From contig NZ_CP099582.1 of assembly GCF_024022995.1 (NCBI RefSeq), forward strand, positions 620,001 through 684,000: DNA of 64,000 nt, in the 5' to 3' direction. This stretch comes from Thermococcus aggregans (lineage in GTDB: Archaea > Methanobacteriota_B > Thermococci > Thermococcales > Thermococcaceae). The first letter of the stretch is position 1, and each line of letters begins with the position of its first letter. Shown here one piece after another: positions 1 through 8,716 of the stretch. Below the pieces are notes generated by a model. That model was given only the letters and a program-made list of their open reading frames with translations. It was not told the origin of the DNA and searched no databases. A program made the translations under genes and the position numbers.

Positions 1-1250
1 CGATTGTGGTAGAGCTCCCGAAGAAATATCTTCCAAAAGTACCGGAATACATGGCAGTGCTCGTTGGTTCTCAAGATGGCTATGGCCCTGATAAGTGGAG
101 GCCTGTTGCGGTTGATGCCGAAGAGTGGAAGGGTGGTGGAGCTGATCCACAAGCGGTGATTGCCGGAGTTGCTCCAAGAGTTTACGATCTCTTAGTTCCA
201 GAAGGATTTAAACCAACACAAGAAGAGCAGCTAAGTAGCTACGATCCAGAGAGTGGAAAGAGGGCAATAGTAAAAATGGTACCAGTAACAGCAGCTACCA
301 ATGTAGTAGTGGAAGTTAACGACATACAGGGAGACGATCACGGGCTTGGAACATACACTTATCCAACCAATAAGGTCTTTGTTCCCGGACACTTGGATTT
401 ACTCAAATTCAGAATGCTTGACACTGGAGAGACCTATACTTTGGAATTCTACTTTGCAGACCTTGGCGGTAATCCATGGAACGGCCCCAATGGCTTTAGC
501 TTGCAGATAATTGAAGCGTACTTCGACTTTAAGGAAGGTGGAAACACCTCGGCAATCAAAATGTTCCCTGACGGGCCGGGAAGCAACGTAGATCTCGACC
601 CAGAACACCCATGGGATGTAGCTCTTAGGATAGCAGGTTGGGATTACGGAAACATAATAATCCTTTCAGACGGCACTGTATACCAAGGAGAAATGAAGAT
701 ATCAGCCGATCCAACTAAAAACGCAATTATAGTAGAAGTTCCCAAGAAATATCTCGAGATCAGCAAAGACAGCAAAGTGTATGGGGCTGTATTAGTTGGT
801 TCTCAAGATGGCTATGGCCCTGATAAGTGGAGGCCTGTTGCGGTTGATGCCGAAGAGTGGAAGGGCGGCGGAGCTCCAGCTGATGCAGTAATTGCTGGGG
901 TAGTTCCGAGAGTTTACGATCTCTTAGTTCCAGAAGGATTTAAACCAACACAAGAGGAGCAGTTAAGCAGCTACGACGCAAAGAATGGAAAGAGGGCAAC
1001 AGTGAAAATGACACCGCTGATTGGGGTTGAAGAAAAACCAACCGAAACTGAGACCCCAACTGAGACTGAAAGTCCAACACCAAGTGAAACTTCCCCAACA
1101 ACTACCTCTCCAAGCCCGACAACTTCTTCCCCAAGCCCAACAGAGAGTCCAACAAGCTCTCCAAGCGCAACAGAAACTGGAGGAATCTGTGGACCAGCAG
1201 CACTCGTGGGATTGGCACTAATCCCCTTACTAAGAAGAAGGAGGAGCTGA
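1..1250 (+). CDS. Amylopullulanase-type secreted glycoside hydrolase, C-terminal part (5' cut by window edge)
   Basis: The frame is open from the window edge to the stop at 1248-1250, so only the last ~416 codons are seen and the catalytic domain lies outside. What remains is a beta-rich module present twice (roughly residues 1-95 and 245-340, with a linking module between) that resembles the C-terminal domains of glucodextranase and archaeal amylopullulanases. A Thr/Ser/Pro-rich linker follows (about residues 345-392), then ICGPAALVGLALIPLL and a basic RRRR tail. That tail is the CGP-CTERM surface-anchoring signal typical of Thermococcales. The protein should sit outside the cell, attached at the surface, degrading starch or pullulan. 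The malK gene just downstream supports this, since amylopullulanase and malK are neighbours in the mal locus of Pyrococcus and T. litoralis. The exact enzyme name rests on context, because no catalytic residues are visible. Confidence 0.75.
   Translation, partial: IVVELPKKYLPKVPEYMAVLVGSQDGYGPDKWRPVAVDAEEWKGGGADPQAVIAGVAPRVYDLLVPEGFKPTQEEQLSSYDPESGKRAIVKMVPVTAATNVVVEVNDIQGDDHGLGTYTYPTNKVFVPGHLDLLKFRMLDTGETYTLEFYFADLGGNPWNGPNGFSLQIIEAYFDFKEGGNTSAIKMFPDGPGSNVDLDPEHPWDVALRIAGWDYGNIIILSDGTVYQGEMKISADPTKNAIIVEVPKKYLEISKDSKVYGAVLVGSQDGYGPDKWRPVAVDAEEWKGGGAPADAVIAGVVPRVYDLLVPEGFKPTQEEQLSSYDAKNGKRATVKMTPLIGVEEKPTETETPTETESPTPSETSPTTTSPSPTTSSPSPTESPTSSPSATETGGICGPAALVGLALIPLLRRRRS
63..955 (+). repeat. 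Internal tandem domain duplication in the amylopullulanase tail, period 732 bp
   Basis: Two stretches recur at an offset of exactly 732 bp (244 codons). Bases 63-133 match 795-865 without a mismatch (71 bp), and 177-223 match 909-955 without a mismatch (47 bp). The bases between these runs have diverged, as has most of the rest of the unit. Nucleotide identity that ignores third codon positions points to a recent duplication or gene conversion, not only protein-level selection. Confidence 0.85.
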
Positions 1251-1316
1251 GTTTTCCCTTTTTATAATTATTTTTAAAAAGATCAGCAAAAAACTGGAAA
1301 TCAAGGGGTGATTTAA

Positions 1317-2435
1317 ATGGCTGGTGTTAGGCTTGTGGGTGTCTGGAAGCAGTTTGGTGAGTTTGTTGCAGTTAGAGACATGAATCTGGAAGTTAAGGAT
1401 GGCGAGTTCATGGTTTTGCTCGGACCTTCGGGTTGTGGTAAAACTACAACCCTCAGAATGATAGCTGGTCTTGAAGAACCAACAAAAGGTCAAATCTATA
1501 TCGGTGACAAACTCGTTGCAGACCCCGAGAAAGGAGTTTTTGTCCCACCAAAGGATAGGGATATTGCAATGGTTTTCCAGAGTTATGCTCTCTACCCGCA
1601 TATGACTGTCTACGATAACATTGCCTTCCCGCTCAAGCTGAGGAAGGTTCCGAAGCAGGAGATTGACAAGAGGGTTAGGGAAGTCGCTGAGCTGCTTGGC
1701 TTGAGCGAACTATTGAACAGAAAACCAAGAGAACTCTCTGGCGGACAGAGGCCGCGCGTTGCTCTTGGCAGGGCAATCGTGAGAAAGCCACAAGTCTTTC
1801 TGATGGATGAGCCGTTGAGCAATCTTGATGCAAAGCTTCGTGTTAGGATGCGTGCTGAGTTGAAGAAGCTTCAGAGACAGCTTGGAGTCACGACGATTTA
1901 TGTGACGCACGACCAAGTTGAGGCCATGACGATGGGTGACAGGATTGCTGTGATGAATGCTGGTGTGCTTCAGCAAGTTGGAACTCCAGAAGAGGTCTAC
2001 GACAAGCCTGCGAACATGTTTGTCGCTGGGTTCATAGGTTCGCCGCCGATGAACTTCATTGATGCTACTATAACCGAGGACGGCTTCGTAGATTTTGGAG
2101 AATTCAGGCTTAAGCTTCTGCCAGACCAATTTGAAGTGCTGGAAGAGAAGGGCTATGTTGGGAAAGAGGTGGTGTTTGGTATCAGGCCAGAAGACCTCTA
2201 TGATGCGATGTTCGCTCAGGTAAAGATTCCCGGGGAGAATATGGTCAGGGCAATGGTTGACATAATAGAGAACTTGGGAAACGAGAAGATAGTCCACCTC
2301 CGCGTTGGGAAAGTGACGTTTTTGGGTGCATTCAGGTCAGAGTCCAAGGTCGTGGAGGGTCAGGAAGTAGATGTTGTCTTTGATATGAGGAAGATTCACA
2401 TCTTTGACAAAAACACCAAAAAGGCAGTATTTTGA
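1317..2435 (+). CDS. malK: Maltose/trehalose ABC transporter ATP-binding protein MalK
   Basis: This 372-residue protein is the ATPase subunit that energises maltose/trehalose (or maltodextrin) import by the MalEFG-type transporter, working at the inner face of the membrane. Visible parts are Walker A GPSGCGKTT (36-44), Q-loop near VFQSY (86-90), ABC signature LSGG at 140-143, Walker B FLMDEP (161-166), H-loop His198, and a C-terminal OB-type regulatory domain from about residue 240. Length equals that of T. litoralis MalK. A GGGGTGA ribosome-binding site near 1303-1309 fixes the ATG. A T-rich tract (1253-1275) separates it from the upstream hydrolase gene. An oddity is Pro146: the signature helix reads SGGQRPR where SGGQRQR is usual. 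I see no TATCAC/GTGATA-type glycolytic motif in the 66-bp gap. Confidence 0.95.
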   Translation: MAGVRLVGVWKQFGEFVAVRDMNLEVKDGEFMVLLGPSGCGKTTTLRMIAGLEEPTKGQIYIGDKLVADPEKGVFVPPKDRDIAMVFQSYALYPHMTVYDNIAFPLKLRKVPKQEIDKRVREVAELLGLSELLNRKPRELSGGQRPRVALGRAIVRKPQVFLMDEPLSNLDAKLRVRMRAELKKLQRQLGVTTIYVTHDQVEAMTMGDRIAVMNAGVLQQVGTPEEVYDKPANMFVAGFIGSPPMNFIDATITEDGFVDFGEFRLKLLPDQFEVLEEKGYVGKEVVFGIRPEDLYDAMFAQVKIPGENMVRAMVDIIENLGNEKIVHLRVGKVTFLGAFRSESKVVEGQEVDVVFDMRKIHIFDKNTKKAVF

Positions 2436-2470
2436 AAAACTTTTTAACTTCTCTTTTTCTTGTATCTCCC

Positions 2471-2887
2471 ATGAGTCTTGAGAAACTTGCCAGGTTTCTA
2501 ATTGAGAGACATCCAACTGGGAAATTCGCAGAGATAGGAGTGGGGTTCAACTTTAGGGTAGCGTTGGAATTAAAAAATCTTGGGAGAGACGTTTTAGTTG
2601 TGGATTGGAATCCAGAAGCAGTTAAAAAGGCCAAAGAACTTGGGCTGGAAGCTTATGTTGATAATGTTTTTTCGCCGAATTTGGAAATATATAGAGACGC
2701 CGTTGCTATCTATTCTATTCGGCCAACCCCGGAAATTGTTAAGCCAATTTTAAAACTAGCTCAACTGCTCAAAATTCCCATGTACATTTTGCCATTTTCT
2801 CTTGATTCCATGCCCAGAATTCTAAGGCTTGAAAATTATGGGGGCTTGCCTATTTACACTTGGAAGCCATATGAAAAAGATATATAA
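2471..2887 (+). CDS. UPF0146 family protein
   Basis: The 138-residue product has an N-terminal helix, then a Rossmann-like start (EIGVGFNFRVALEL, then VLVVDWNP) resembling a shortened SAM- or nucleotide-binding fold. This matches the archaeal UPF0146 family, whose function is unknown. The frame is open back to a TTG at 2432 that overlaps the malK stop, but the ATG at 2471 is preferred. A TATA-like CTTTTTAAC lies about 25-30 bp upstream, giving a leaderless or very short-leader message, and the residues before this ATG do not look conserved. It is therefore probably transcribed separately from malK. Confidence 0.75.
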   Translation: MSLEKLARFLIERHPTGKFAEIGVGFNFRVALELKNLGRDVLVVDWNPEAVKKAKELGLEAYVDNVFSPNLEIYRDAVAIYSIRPTPEIVKPILKLAQLLKIPMYILPFSLDSMPRILRLENYGGLPIYTWKPYEKDI

Positions 2888-2917
2888 ATTGGCACCTAAG
2901 ATTTAGATGGTGATACG

Positions 2918-4288
2918 ATGAGGCTGTTTGGAACTGCAGGGATTAGGGGTCCTATTAACTCAAAAGTTACTCCAGAGCTCGCTTTAAATGTTGGAAAGGC
3001 TCTTGGTACGTATATCGATCACGGTACAGTAGTTGTCGGGAGAGATGCAAGAACTTCAAGTGTAATGCTTGAAAGTGCCGTGGTTAGTGGCTTGCTGAGT
3101 ACTGGTGTGGACGTTGTTAGAATCGGCCTTGTCCCAACTCCAATGCTTGCATGGGCTACAAATAAGCTTGGAGATGCCGGTGTAATGATAACAGCATCTC
3201 ACAATCCGCCCAGTGATAACGGCATTAAAGTGTTTAACGAGAGAGGGATAGAGTTCTTCTTGGAGCAGGAAGAAGAATTAGAAAAAATAATTTTCTCTAA
3301 GAGCTACAAAACGGTCTCATGGGACAAAATTGGAAGCGTAAAAGAGTTAGACCTAAGGGAACAGTACATTAAGGACATATTAGACTATGTAAATCACGAG
3401 ACTAAATTGAAAGTTCTCCTGGATATGGGGAACGGAGCTGGTAGTTTGATAACTCCCTACCTATTGAGAGAGATGAGGGCAAAAGTTGTAACGTTAAATT
3501 CTCATCCTGATGGGCACTTCCCCGGTAGAAAATCCGAGCCGAGATATGAGAATATCGCGTATTTAAGTGATCTTGTGAGAGAACTGGGATTTGATTTAGC
3601 AATTGCCCAAGATGGAGATGCGGATAGGATTGCAGTATTTGATGAGAAGGGTAACTATGTAGAGGAGGATACCTTAATAGCCCTCTTTGCAAGGCTTTAC
3701 GCTAGAGAGCACGGAGGAGGAAACATTGTAGTCTCAATAAACACCTCCTTTAGAATTGATAAGGTTGTTGAGGAAGAAGGCGGAAAAGTATACAGGGTTC
3801 CCTTGGGTCAGCTTCACGATGGAATAAAGAAATACAATGCAATATTTGCATCAGAACCTTGGAAATTTATCCACCCCAAGTTTGGACTGTGGATTGACAG
3901 TTTCGTGACAATTGGGCTGTTGATAAAAATAATAGACCAAGAAGGAAAACCCCTTTCGGAGATAGTTAAGGACATTCCAAAATACTATATGATTAAAAAG
4001 AATGTCAAGTGTCCGGATGAAATAAAATATCAAGTTGTCGAGAAGGTAAAAGAACAGTTGCAAGAGCTCTTGAAAGACCAAATTGAAGAAGTTATCACGA
4101 TTTCCGGCATAAGGTTAAACCTTAAAGATGGATCTTGGGTGCTGGTGAGGCCAAGTGGAACCGAGCCAAAAATAAGGGTCGTTGTAGAAGGAACCACAGA
4201 AAAAAGAAGAGAAGAGCTATTTAACTTGGCATACAACTTGGTTACCAAACTGGTTTCAGAGTTCTCTAGCGGGTCTAAGAGTTCTTAG
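2918..4288 (+). CDS. Phosphohexomutase (phosphoglucosamine mutase / phosphomannomutase family)
   Basis: This 456-residue alpha-D-phosphohexomutase interconverts hexose or hexosamine 6- and 1-phosphates in the cytosol, supplying precursors for nucleotide sugars. Motifs in order are FGTAGIRG (4-11), the phosphoserine loop TASHNPP (Ser94), the Mg-binding DGDADR (232-237), a variant sugar-binding loop ASEPWK (311-316) and the phosphate-binding RPSGTEPKIR (411-420). The loop lacks the usual GEXSG form, a variant I associate with archaeal GlmM-like enzymes. GlcN-6-P is thus the favoured substrate, but Man/Glc-6-P remains possible. GGTGAT (2909-2914) is the ribosome-binding site, and a TATA-like GATATATAAATT at 2878-2889 overlaps the end of the previous gene. 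The last 33 bp overlap the convergent gene at 4256-5071. Confidence 0.85.
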   Translation: MRLFGTAGIRGPINSKVTPELALNVGKALGTYIDHGTVVVGRDARTSSVMLESAVVSGLLSTGVDVVRIGLVPTPMLAWATNKLGDAGVMITASHNPPSDNGIKVFNERGIEFFLEQEEELEKIIFSKSYKTVSWDKIGSVKELDLREQYIKDILDYVNHETKLKVLLDMGNGAGSLITPYLLREMRAKVVTLNSHPDGHFPGRKSEPRYENIAYLSDLVRELGFDLAIAQDGDADRIAVFDEKGNYVEEDTLIALFARLYAREHGGGNIVVSINTSFRIDKVVEEEGGKVYRVPLGQLHDGIKKYNAIFASEPWKFIHPKFGLWIDSFVTIGLLIKIIDQEGKPLSEIVKDIPKYYMIKKNVKCPDEIKYQVVEKVKEQLQELLKDQIEEVITISGIRLNLKDGSWVLVRPSGTEPKIRVVVEGTTEKRREELFNLAYNLVTKLVSEFSSGSKSS

Positions 4289-5071
4289 TTTTATATCGTT
4301 TTTTTCCATTTTAACCTTGAATCCTTCTTTTGCGACCAAAGTCTTTACTCCTGTAGTATTTTCTATAAACTTGGCCTCTTTGTATGGGTTTGCAAAGTGC
4401 ATTTTCATGCCTATGTGGCTCATTATAAGCATTTCTGGCTTTTGGCTCATCTCTTTTAGCATGTAAATTACATCTTCAGTGCAGAGATGGTAGGGAATCT
4501 TCATGTTTGTTGGTCTTGTCACTGAAGCTATTAGCAGCCTAACACCGTTGTATATGTGTTTCAACTCCTCAAAATATTCTGTGTCCGGGATATACCCAAT
4601 CTTCCCTACTGGGGTTTTTAAGATGAAGCCTATTGTGGTTGGATCTGAGTGCACGGTAGGCGTTATTGTCATTTCATCCTCTCCGAGCTGTATTCTTTCT
4701 CCCGGGTTTGGGATATGGACTTCCTCTAATGAATTTAGGTGGTACTTGGAGATTGCGGGAGTGTGGTCCTCGTCTCCATAAACTACGCTTTTCGATGCTA
4801 TAAGGACACCTCTCTTTTTTGTAACCCCCACTGTCATCCCTTCTACCATAACTTCGGCATCGTTGCAGTGATCAGTGTGTCTATGGGAAACAAAAAGTAC
4901 GTCTATTTTTCTTGGGTCTATCTTGTATCTCCATGCTCTAACCAACGCTCCGGGACCGGGGTCAATGTATATCCTCTTACTTGAGTTTATAAAAAACCCT
5001 CCGGTAGGTCGGAACTGCGTTATTGTAATGAATCTTCCGCCACCGCTTCCCAAAAAAATTATTTCTACCAA
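4256..5071 (-). CDS. Metallo-beta-lactamase fold hydrolase
   Basis: The 271-residue protein has the dinuclear metal motif of the MBL superfamily, SHRHTDHCND, with His63, His65, Asp67 and His68, and later histidines (TVHSDP, MSHIGM) that would complete the site. The compact size, with no extra nucleic-acid domain, resembles uncharacterised archaeal RNase Z-like hydrolases; the substrate cannot be told. The start is TTG at 5071, chosen because GGAGGGAGGGG lies just upstream and no ATG fits the frame. A TATA element ACTTATATAG (minus strand, 5121-5130) is well placed. The 3' end overlaps the phosphohexomutase gene by 33 bp, so the two convergent transcripts could be antisense to each other. Confidence 0.8.
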   Translation of the reverse strand: MVEIIFLGSGGGRFITITQFRPTGGFFINSSKRIYIDPGPGALVRAWRYKIDPRKIDVLFVSHRHTDHCNDAEVMVEGMTVGVTKKRGVLIASKSVVYGDEDHTPAISKYHLNSLEEVHIPNPGERIQLGEDEMTITPTVHSDPTTIGFILKTPVGKIGYIPDTEYFEELKHIYNGVRLLIASVTRPTNMKIPYHLCTEDVIYMLKEMSQKPEMLIMSHIGMKMHFANPYKEAKFIENTTGVKTLVAKEGFKVKMEKNDIKLRTLRPAREL

Positions 5072-5302
5072 TGTCCCCTCCCTCCGCTTTTTTAGCGATA
5101 TTAATAGTTGGAGTAAATGCCTATATAAGTTCTATGGATAACACCATTGAGGAACACTGAAAACATTACTTGATTTTTGTTATCTGTTTCAGTAACCTCT
5201 TGAAGTGTTTTTCTTAGTTGTTATATCAACTTTGCCTGCATACTACAAGTTTGAACCAAAAATTACTTTAAGGAGAGTTCAAAATTAAAAATGGTGGTGC
5301 AA

Positions 5303-6565
5303 ATGAATATGGAGGCTGTTTTTAGGGAAATTGAGTCTTTTAGGGATGAGATGGTGAATACTTTGATAGAGCTTATTAAAATCCCGGCAATTAGTCCGGA
5401 TAGTGGTGGGGAGGGCGAATATGACAAGGCTCAGAAGCTACTCGAAATAATAAAAGACTGGCCGTTTGACAAAATTGAACGCTATGATGCTCCCGACCCA
5501 AGAGCAAAGAACGGTGTAAGGCCAAACATTCTAGCGTACTATTATGGTGAACAAGGCGAAGAAAGCCCGAGATTATGGATTCTTACGCACTTGGACGTCG
5601 TTCCTCCAGGAGATTTGAGCAAGTGGACTGTTACAAAGCCTTTCGAGCCTGTTGTAAAGGATGGTAAAGTTTATGGCAGGGGTAGTGAGGATAATGGTCA
5701 GAGTTTAGTGGCTTCACTTTATGCTGTCAGGGCTTTGATGAACCTTGGGATAAGGCCTAAGAGGACGATAATTCTCGCTTTCGTGAGTGATGAGGAAACT
5801 GGGAGTAAATATGGTATAGAATGGTTGATGAAGAACCACCCGGAACTCTTCAAAAAAGACGACCTAGTACTAGTGCCTGACGGTGGAAATGAAGAGGGAA
5901 CATTCATAGAAATTGCTGAGAAAAGCATTCTCTGGATGAAGATTAAGGTTAAGGGCAAGCAGGTTCATGCAAGCATGCCGGGATTGGGATTAAATGCTCA
6001 CAGGGTTGCCATTGATTATGCGAAAGCCCTTGATGATTTCCTCCATGAGAAGTACAATGCAAGGGATGAGCTCTTTGATCCTCCAGAGAGCACTTTTGAA
6101 CCCACAATGGGAGGTAATCCAAGCGATGCTCCGAACATTGCTCCGGGAGAGCATGAGGTTGTTTTTGACTGCAGGGTATTACCCCAATACAAGCTGGATG
6201 AGGTTTTAAGTGATGCCCAAGATCTCGCTGAGAAGGTTAAGGAGAAATACAAGAAGGAGATCGAGGGCAAAGTATTGCCCGAGATAGAGATAGAGGTTTT
6301 ACAGAGACTTGATGCTCCAGCACCAACTCCCAAGGATAGTGAGATTGTCAAGCTCTTGCAGAGGGCAATAAGGGAGTTCAGGGGAAAGGAGGCTAAAGTT
6401 GGAGGAATAGGCGGGGGAACTTTTGCAGCCTACTTCAGAAGGCTCAGAATTCCTGCGGTTGTATGGGCCACTCTTGATGAGACTGCCCACCAGCCCAATG
6501 AGTACGCCAAGATTGAAAACATGGTCGAAGATGCAAAGATAATGGCCGCCTTAGCCCTTCTCTGA
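5303..6565 (+). CDS. M20 family metallopeptidase / deacylase (ArgE/DapE/CPG2-like)
   Basis: A cytosolic zinc amidohydrolase of about 420 residues. Visible family features are the first metal segment THLDVVPPGD, the second VYGRGSEDNGQ, SDEETGSKYG with the catalytic Glu pair, a dimerisation lid after VKVKGKQVHASMPG, and the C-terminal ETAHQPNEY providing the last metal ligand. Likely substrates are acylated amino acids or peptides; the sequence does not decide which. The frame opens at ATG 5291, but 5303 is preferred because GGTGGTG (5293-5299) sits just before it, while AGGAG at 5271-5275 is too far from 5291. The 218-bp divergent gap to the MBL gene holds a TATA-like TTATATC near 5220. Confidence 0.85.
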   Translation: MNMEAVFREIESFRDEMVNTLIELIKIPAISPDSGGEGEYDKAQKLLEIIKDWPFDKIERYDAPDPRAKNGVRPNILAYYYGEQGEESPRLWILTHLDVVPPGDLSKWTVTKPFEPVVKDGKVYGRGSEDNGQSLVASLYAVRALMNLGIRPKRTIILAFVSDEETGSKYGIEWLMKNHPELFKKDDLVLVPDGGNEEGTFIEIAEKSILWMKIKVKGKQVHASMPGLGLNAHRVAIDYAKALDDFLHEKYNARDELFDPPESTFEPTMGGNPSDAPNIAPGEHEVVFDCRVLPQYKLDEVLSDAQDLAEKVKEKYKKEIEGKVLPEIEIEVLQRLDAPAPTPKDSEIVKLLQRAIREFRGKEAKVGGIGGGTFAAYFRRLRIPAVVWATLDETAHQPNEYAKIENMVEDAKIMAALALL

Positions 6566-6611
6566 TTTTTCTTAACTATTCTCTAAAATTATTTGGAACA
6601 ATGGAAAAGAG

Positions 6612-6617
6612 TTTATA
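6612..6617 (+). promoter_or_regulatory. TATA box of the serpin gene
   Basis: TTTATA at 6612-6617 lies about 25 bp before the ATG at 6638, implying a leaderless transcript. It is followed directly by the palindrome GTGATCAC (6619-6626), which lies between TATA box and start and could be an operator. Confidence 0.5.
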
Positions 6618-6637
6618 CGTGATCACTTAACTTTTTT

Positions 6638-7909
6638 ATGGTGAGGTTAGTGAGAAAAATTATAAGCCCACTACTGGTGCTCATTCTTGTTGGTATAATG
6701 TTTGCAAGCGGCTGCATCAATACTAACTTTCCGTCCCTTAGTTATACGGAATCAACCTCTGTTGTTCCGTACACGCACAATGACACTCTTAGGTATAAAA
6801 TACCGCCCGTTAACGACTTCGCATTTCTTCTCTATCACCATCTCCCTAAGAAGGAAGACAACATCTTTCTATCGCCCTACAGCATTTTGACGGCTCTTGC
6901 AATGCTGTACGAAGGAGCCGAAGGTACGACGAGGAATGAGATGAGAGAAGTTCTCAATCTTCCGGAAGATGATTTGGAGAGAAGAGAGGAATTCAGATAC
7001 CTGATTTTGAGGATCAACAACCCTGCAAGCGATGCATATATCTTGAGAACTGCAAGTGCTCTCTGGATCCAGAAGGATTATTCCATCAAGGAAGATTACA
7101 TCGATGTCATAAGGAGATACTACTTTGCTGATGTTAGAGAGCTTGACTTCTCAGAAGACCCTGAAGGGTCAAGAAAGACTATAAACGAGTGGGTTGAACG
7201 ACAGACTGAGAGAAAAATTGCCAACCTAATACCTCCAGGTGCTATCGACGAATTTACAAGGCTCGTAATAACCAATGCGATTTACTTCAAGGCTAACTGG
7301 TCAAGTAAATTTGAGCCGGAGAACACGTACAATGAGACCTTTACACTTACTTCAGGTGAAAAGATAAAAGTCGAAATGATGCATCAAGTAAACAGTTTTA
7401 ATTATATGGAAACTGAAGAATTCCAAGCCTTAGAAATGCCTTATAAAGACAATAGACTTTCGATGCTCATAATATTGCCGAAAGAGAATGATATAAGTGT
7501 CCTCGAAGAAAAGCTCACTTCAGAATTTGTGGAGAATATTCTGAGCAGTATGAAAGTGGAAAAAGTTGAGGTTGTTATTCCCAAATTTAGCTTTGAAAAA
7601 TCTTACATTTTGAACGATGTTCTTCAGGAGATGGGAATACGGGAAGCATTTACAAATAAAGCTGATTTTTCTGGGATAGCTGAAGATAAGCTTATGATAA
7701 GTGTCGTTGTTCACAAGACCTTCATTAGGGTCGCTGAAAGTGGCACTGAAGCTGCTGCTGCGACAGGGGTAGGCATGACAGTTGCTGCTCCATCAAGCAA
7801 GGAGCATCCCAAGGTTTTCAGAGCAGATCATCCTTTCATATTTCTCATTAGGGACAGAGAAACAGGAGCAGTTTTATTCATCGGCAGGCTGATGGATCCA
7901 AGAGGCTAA
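6638..7909 (+). CDS. Serpin, membrane-anchored lipoprotein
   Basis: A 423-residue serine protease inhibitor. The N-terminus is a lipoprotein signal: a hydrophobic core (about residues 11-25), then lipobox ASGC, so the mature protein should be tethered outside the membrane by its cysteine. The serpin core follows from about residue 55 (FAFLLYHHLP, then NIFLSPYSI) to the end. The reactive-loop hinge ESGTEAAAATG has the small residues at P12-P9 needed for loop insertion, so it should be inhibitory. Counting from the hinge places P1-P1' at Ala-Ala, suggesting elastase- or subtilisin-like targets. The secreted serpin of T. kodakarensis, which inhibits subtilisin-type proteases, is a known parallel. 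The gene stands alone with its own leaderless promoter. Confidence 0.92.
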   Translation: MVRLVRKIISPLLVLILVGIMFASGCINTNFPSLSYTESTSVVPYTHNDTLRYKIPPVNDFAFLLYHHLPKKEDNIFLSPYSILTALAMLYEGAEGTTRNEMREVLNLPEDDLERREEFRYLILRINNPASDAYILRTASALWIQKDYSIKEDYIDVIRRYYFADVRELDFSEDPEGSRKTINEWVERQTERKIANLIPPGAIDEFTRLVITNAIYFKANWSSKFEPENTYNETFTLTSGEKIKVEMMHQVNSFNYMETEEFQALEMPYKDNRLSMLIILPKENDISVLEEKLTSEFVENILSSMKVEKVEVVIPKFSFEKSYILNDVLQEMGIREAFTNKADFSGIAEDKLMISVVVHKTFIRVAESGTEAAAATGVGMTVAAPSSKEHPKVFRADHPFIFLIRDRETGAVLFIGRLMDPRG

Positions 7910-7939
7910 ACTTTTAAGCTTCTTTTTCCAATCCTTTTT

Positions 7940-8686
7940 ATGCCCTCGTGGAAAGATGGAAAGCTTGGACTGCCAGTTAGAGAAGCGGTTAAAATTTTCC
8001 CCGAGCTTGAAAAATATCTTGATGATGAGGGCAGGTTGGATTTATCAAACAGAAGGGCAAGAATTCTGTATAACAAAGCAATCGCTAGAGCTGTTTTTGG
8101 TATTGAGGTCAAATATCATCCTAAAGGGCTTATCACGACACCAATTTCCCGCTTTATATTTCTAAAAACTTTTCTGAGAGGGGGAGAAAAAGTCCTGGAA
8201 ATAGGGACTGGGCATTCTGCTTTAATGGCAATAATGGCGGATAAACTTTTCAACTGCGAAGTGTGGGCAACTGAAGTGGATGAAGAGTTCTTTGAGTATG
8301 CAAAGGCCAACATTTCCGCAAACAGTTCCAAAGTGCGGCTTATAAAAAGCAATGGAGAAATTATCGAGGGGATAATCCCAAAAGGTGAGAAGTTTGATGT
8401 GATATTTTCTGCTCCTCCGTACTACGAGAAACCTACAAAAGGTGTTTTGACAGAGCGCGAAGGTCTGGGTGGAGGCAAGTATGGGGAGGCTTTTTCCGTA
8501 AGAATTCTTGAAGAGGGATGGAGATATTTGAAGAAAAATGGAAAAGTGGCGCTGTTTCTACCGGACAAGCCAAGCTTGCTCAAAGCAGTAATTAAAAGGG
8601 GTGTGGAGCTGGGCTATACATACCGTGATATCAAATTTAGAGTAGGAACAAGATATCGGCACTCGTTGATATTCTTTAAACGATAG
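7940..8686 (+). CDS. Class I SAM-dependent methyltransferase with APPYYE motif (probable N6-adenine RNA MTase type)
   Basis: The 248-residue protein has an N-terminal helical segment and a Rossmann methyltransferase core: motif I VLEIGTGHSALMAI, an acidic residue ending strand 2 (WATEVDEEF) and catalytic motif IV SAPPYYE, related to the NPPY/F of amino-methylating enzymes. The overall arrangement recalls the RlmF/METTL16 group, so an adenine in RNA is a reasonable guess but unproven. The ATG at 7940 is about 25 bp from a TATA-like CTTTTAAGC (7911-7919), giving a leaderless message. A C/D box sRNA begins 30 bp after its stop. Confidence 0.75.
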   Translation: MPSWKDGKLGLPVREAVKIFPELEKYLDDEGRLDLSNRRARILYNKAIARAVFGIEVKYHPKGLITTPISRFIFLKTFLRGGEKVLEIGTGHSALMAIMADKLFNCEVWATEVDEEFFEYAKANISANSSKVRLIKSNGEIIEGIIPKGEKFDVIFSAPPYYEKPTKGVLTEREGLGGGKYGEAFSVRILEEGWRYLKKNGKVALFLPDKPSLLKAVIKRGVELGYTYRDIKFRVGTRYRHSLIFFKR

Positions 8687-8716
8687 ACTTATATTGAACT
8701 TACAGCACAAAAAGTA

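Noticed and set aside
1021-1221. Glutamine-rich frame overlapping the linker of the hydrolase
   Set aside because: Shadow of the Thr/Ser/Pro-rich linker in the true frame; no independent support.
1251-1316. Search for a TATCAC-N5-GTGATA glycolytic/TrmBL1 motif before malK
   Set aside because: No such inverted repeat is present; only T-rich sequence and a ribosome-binding site are seen.
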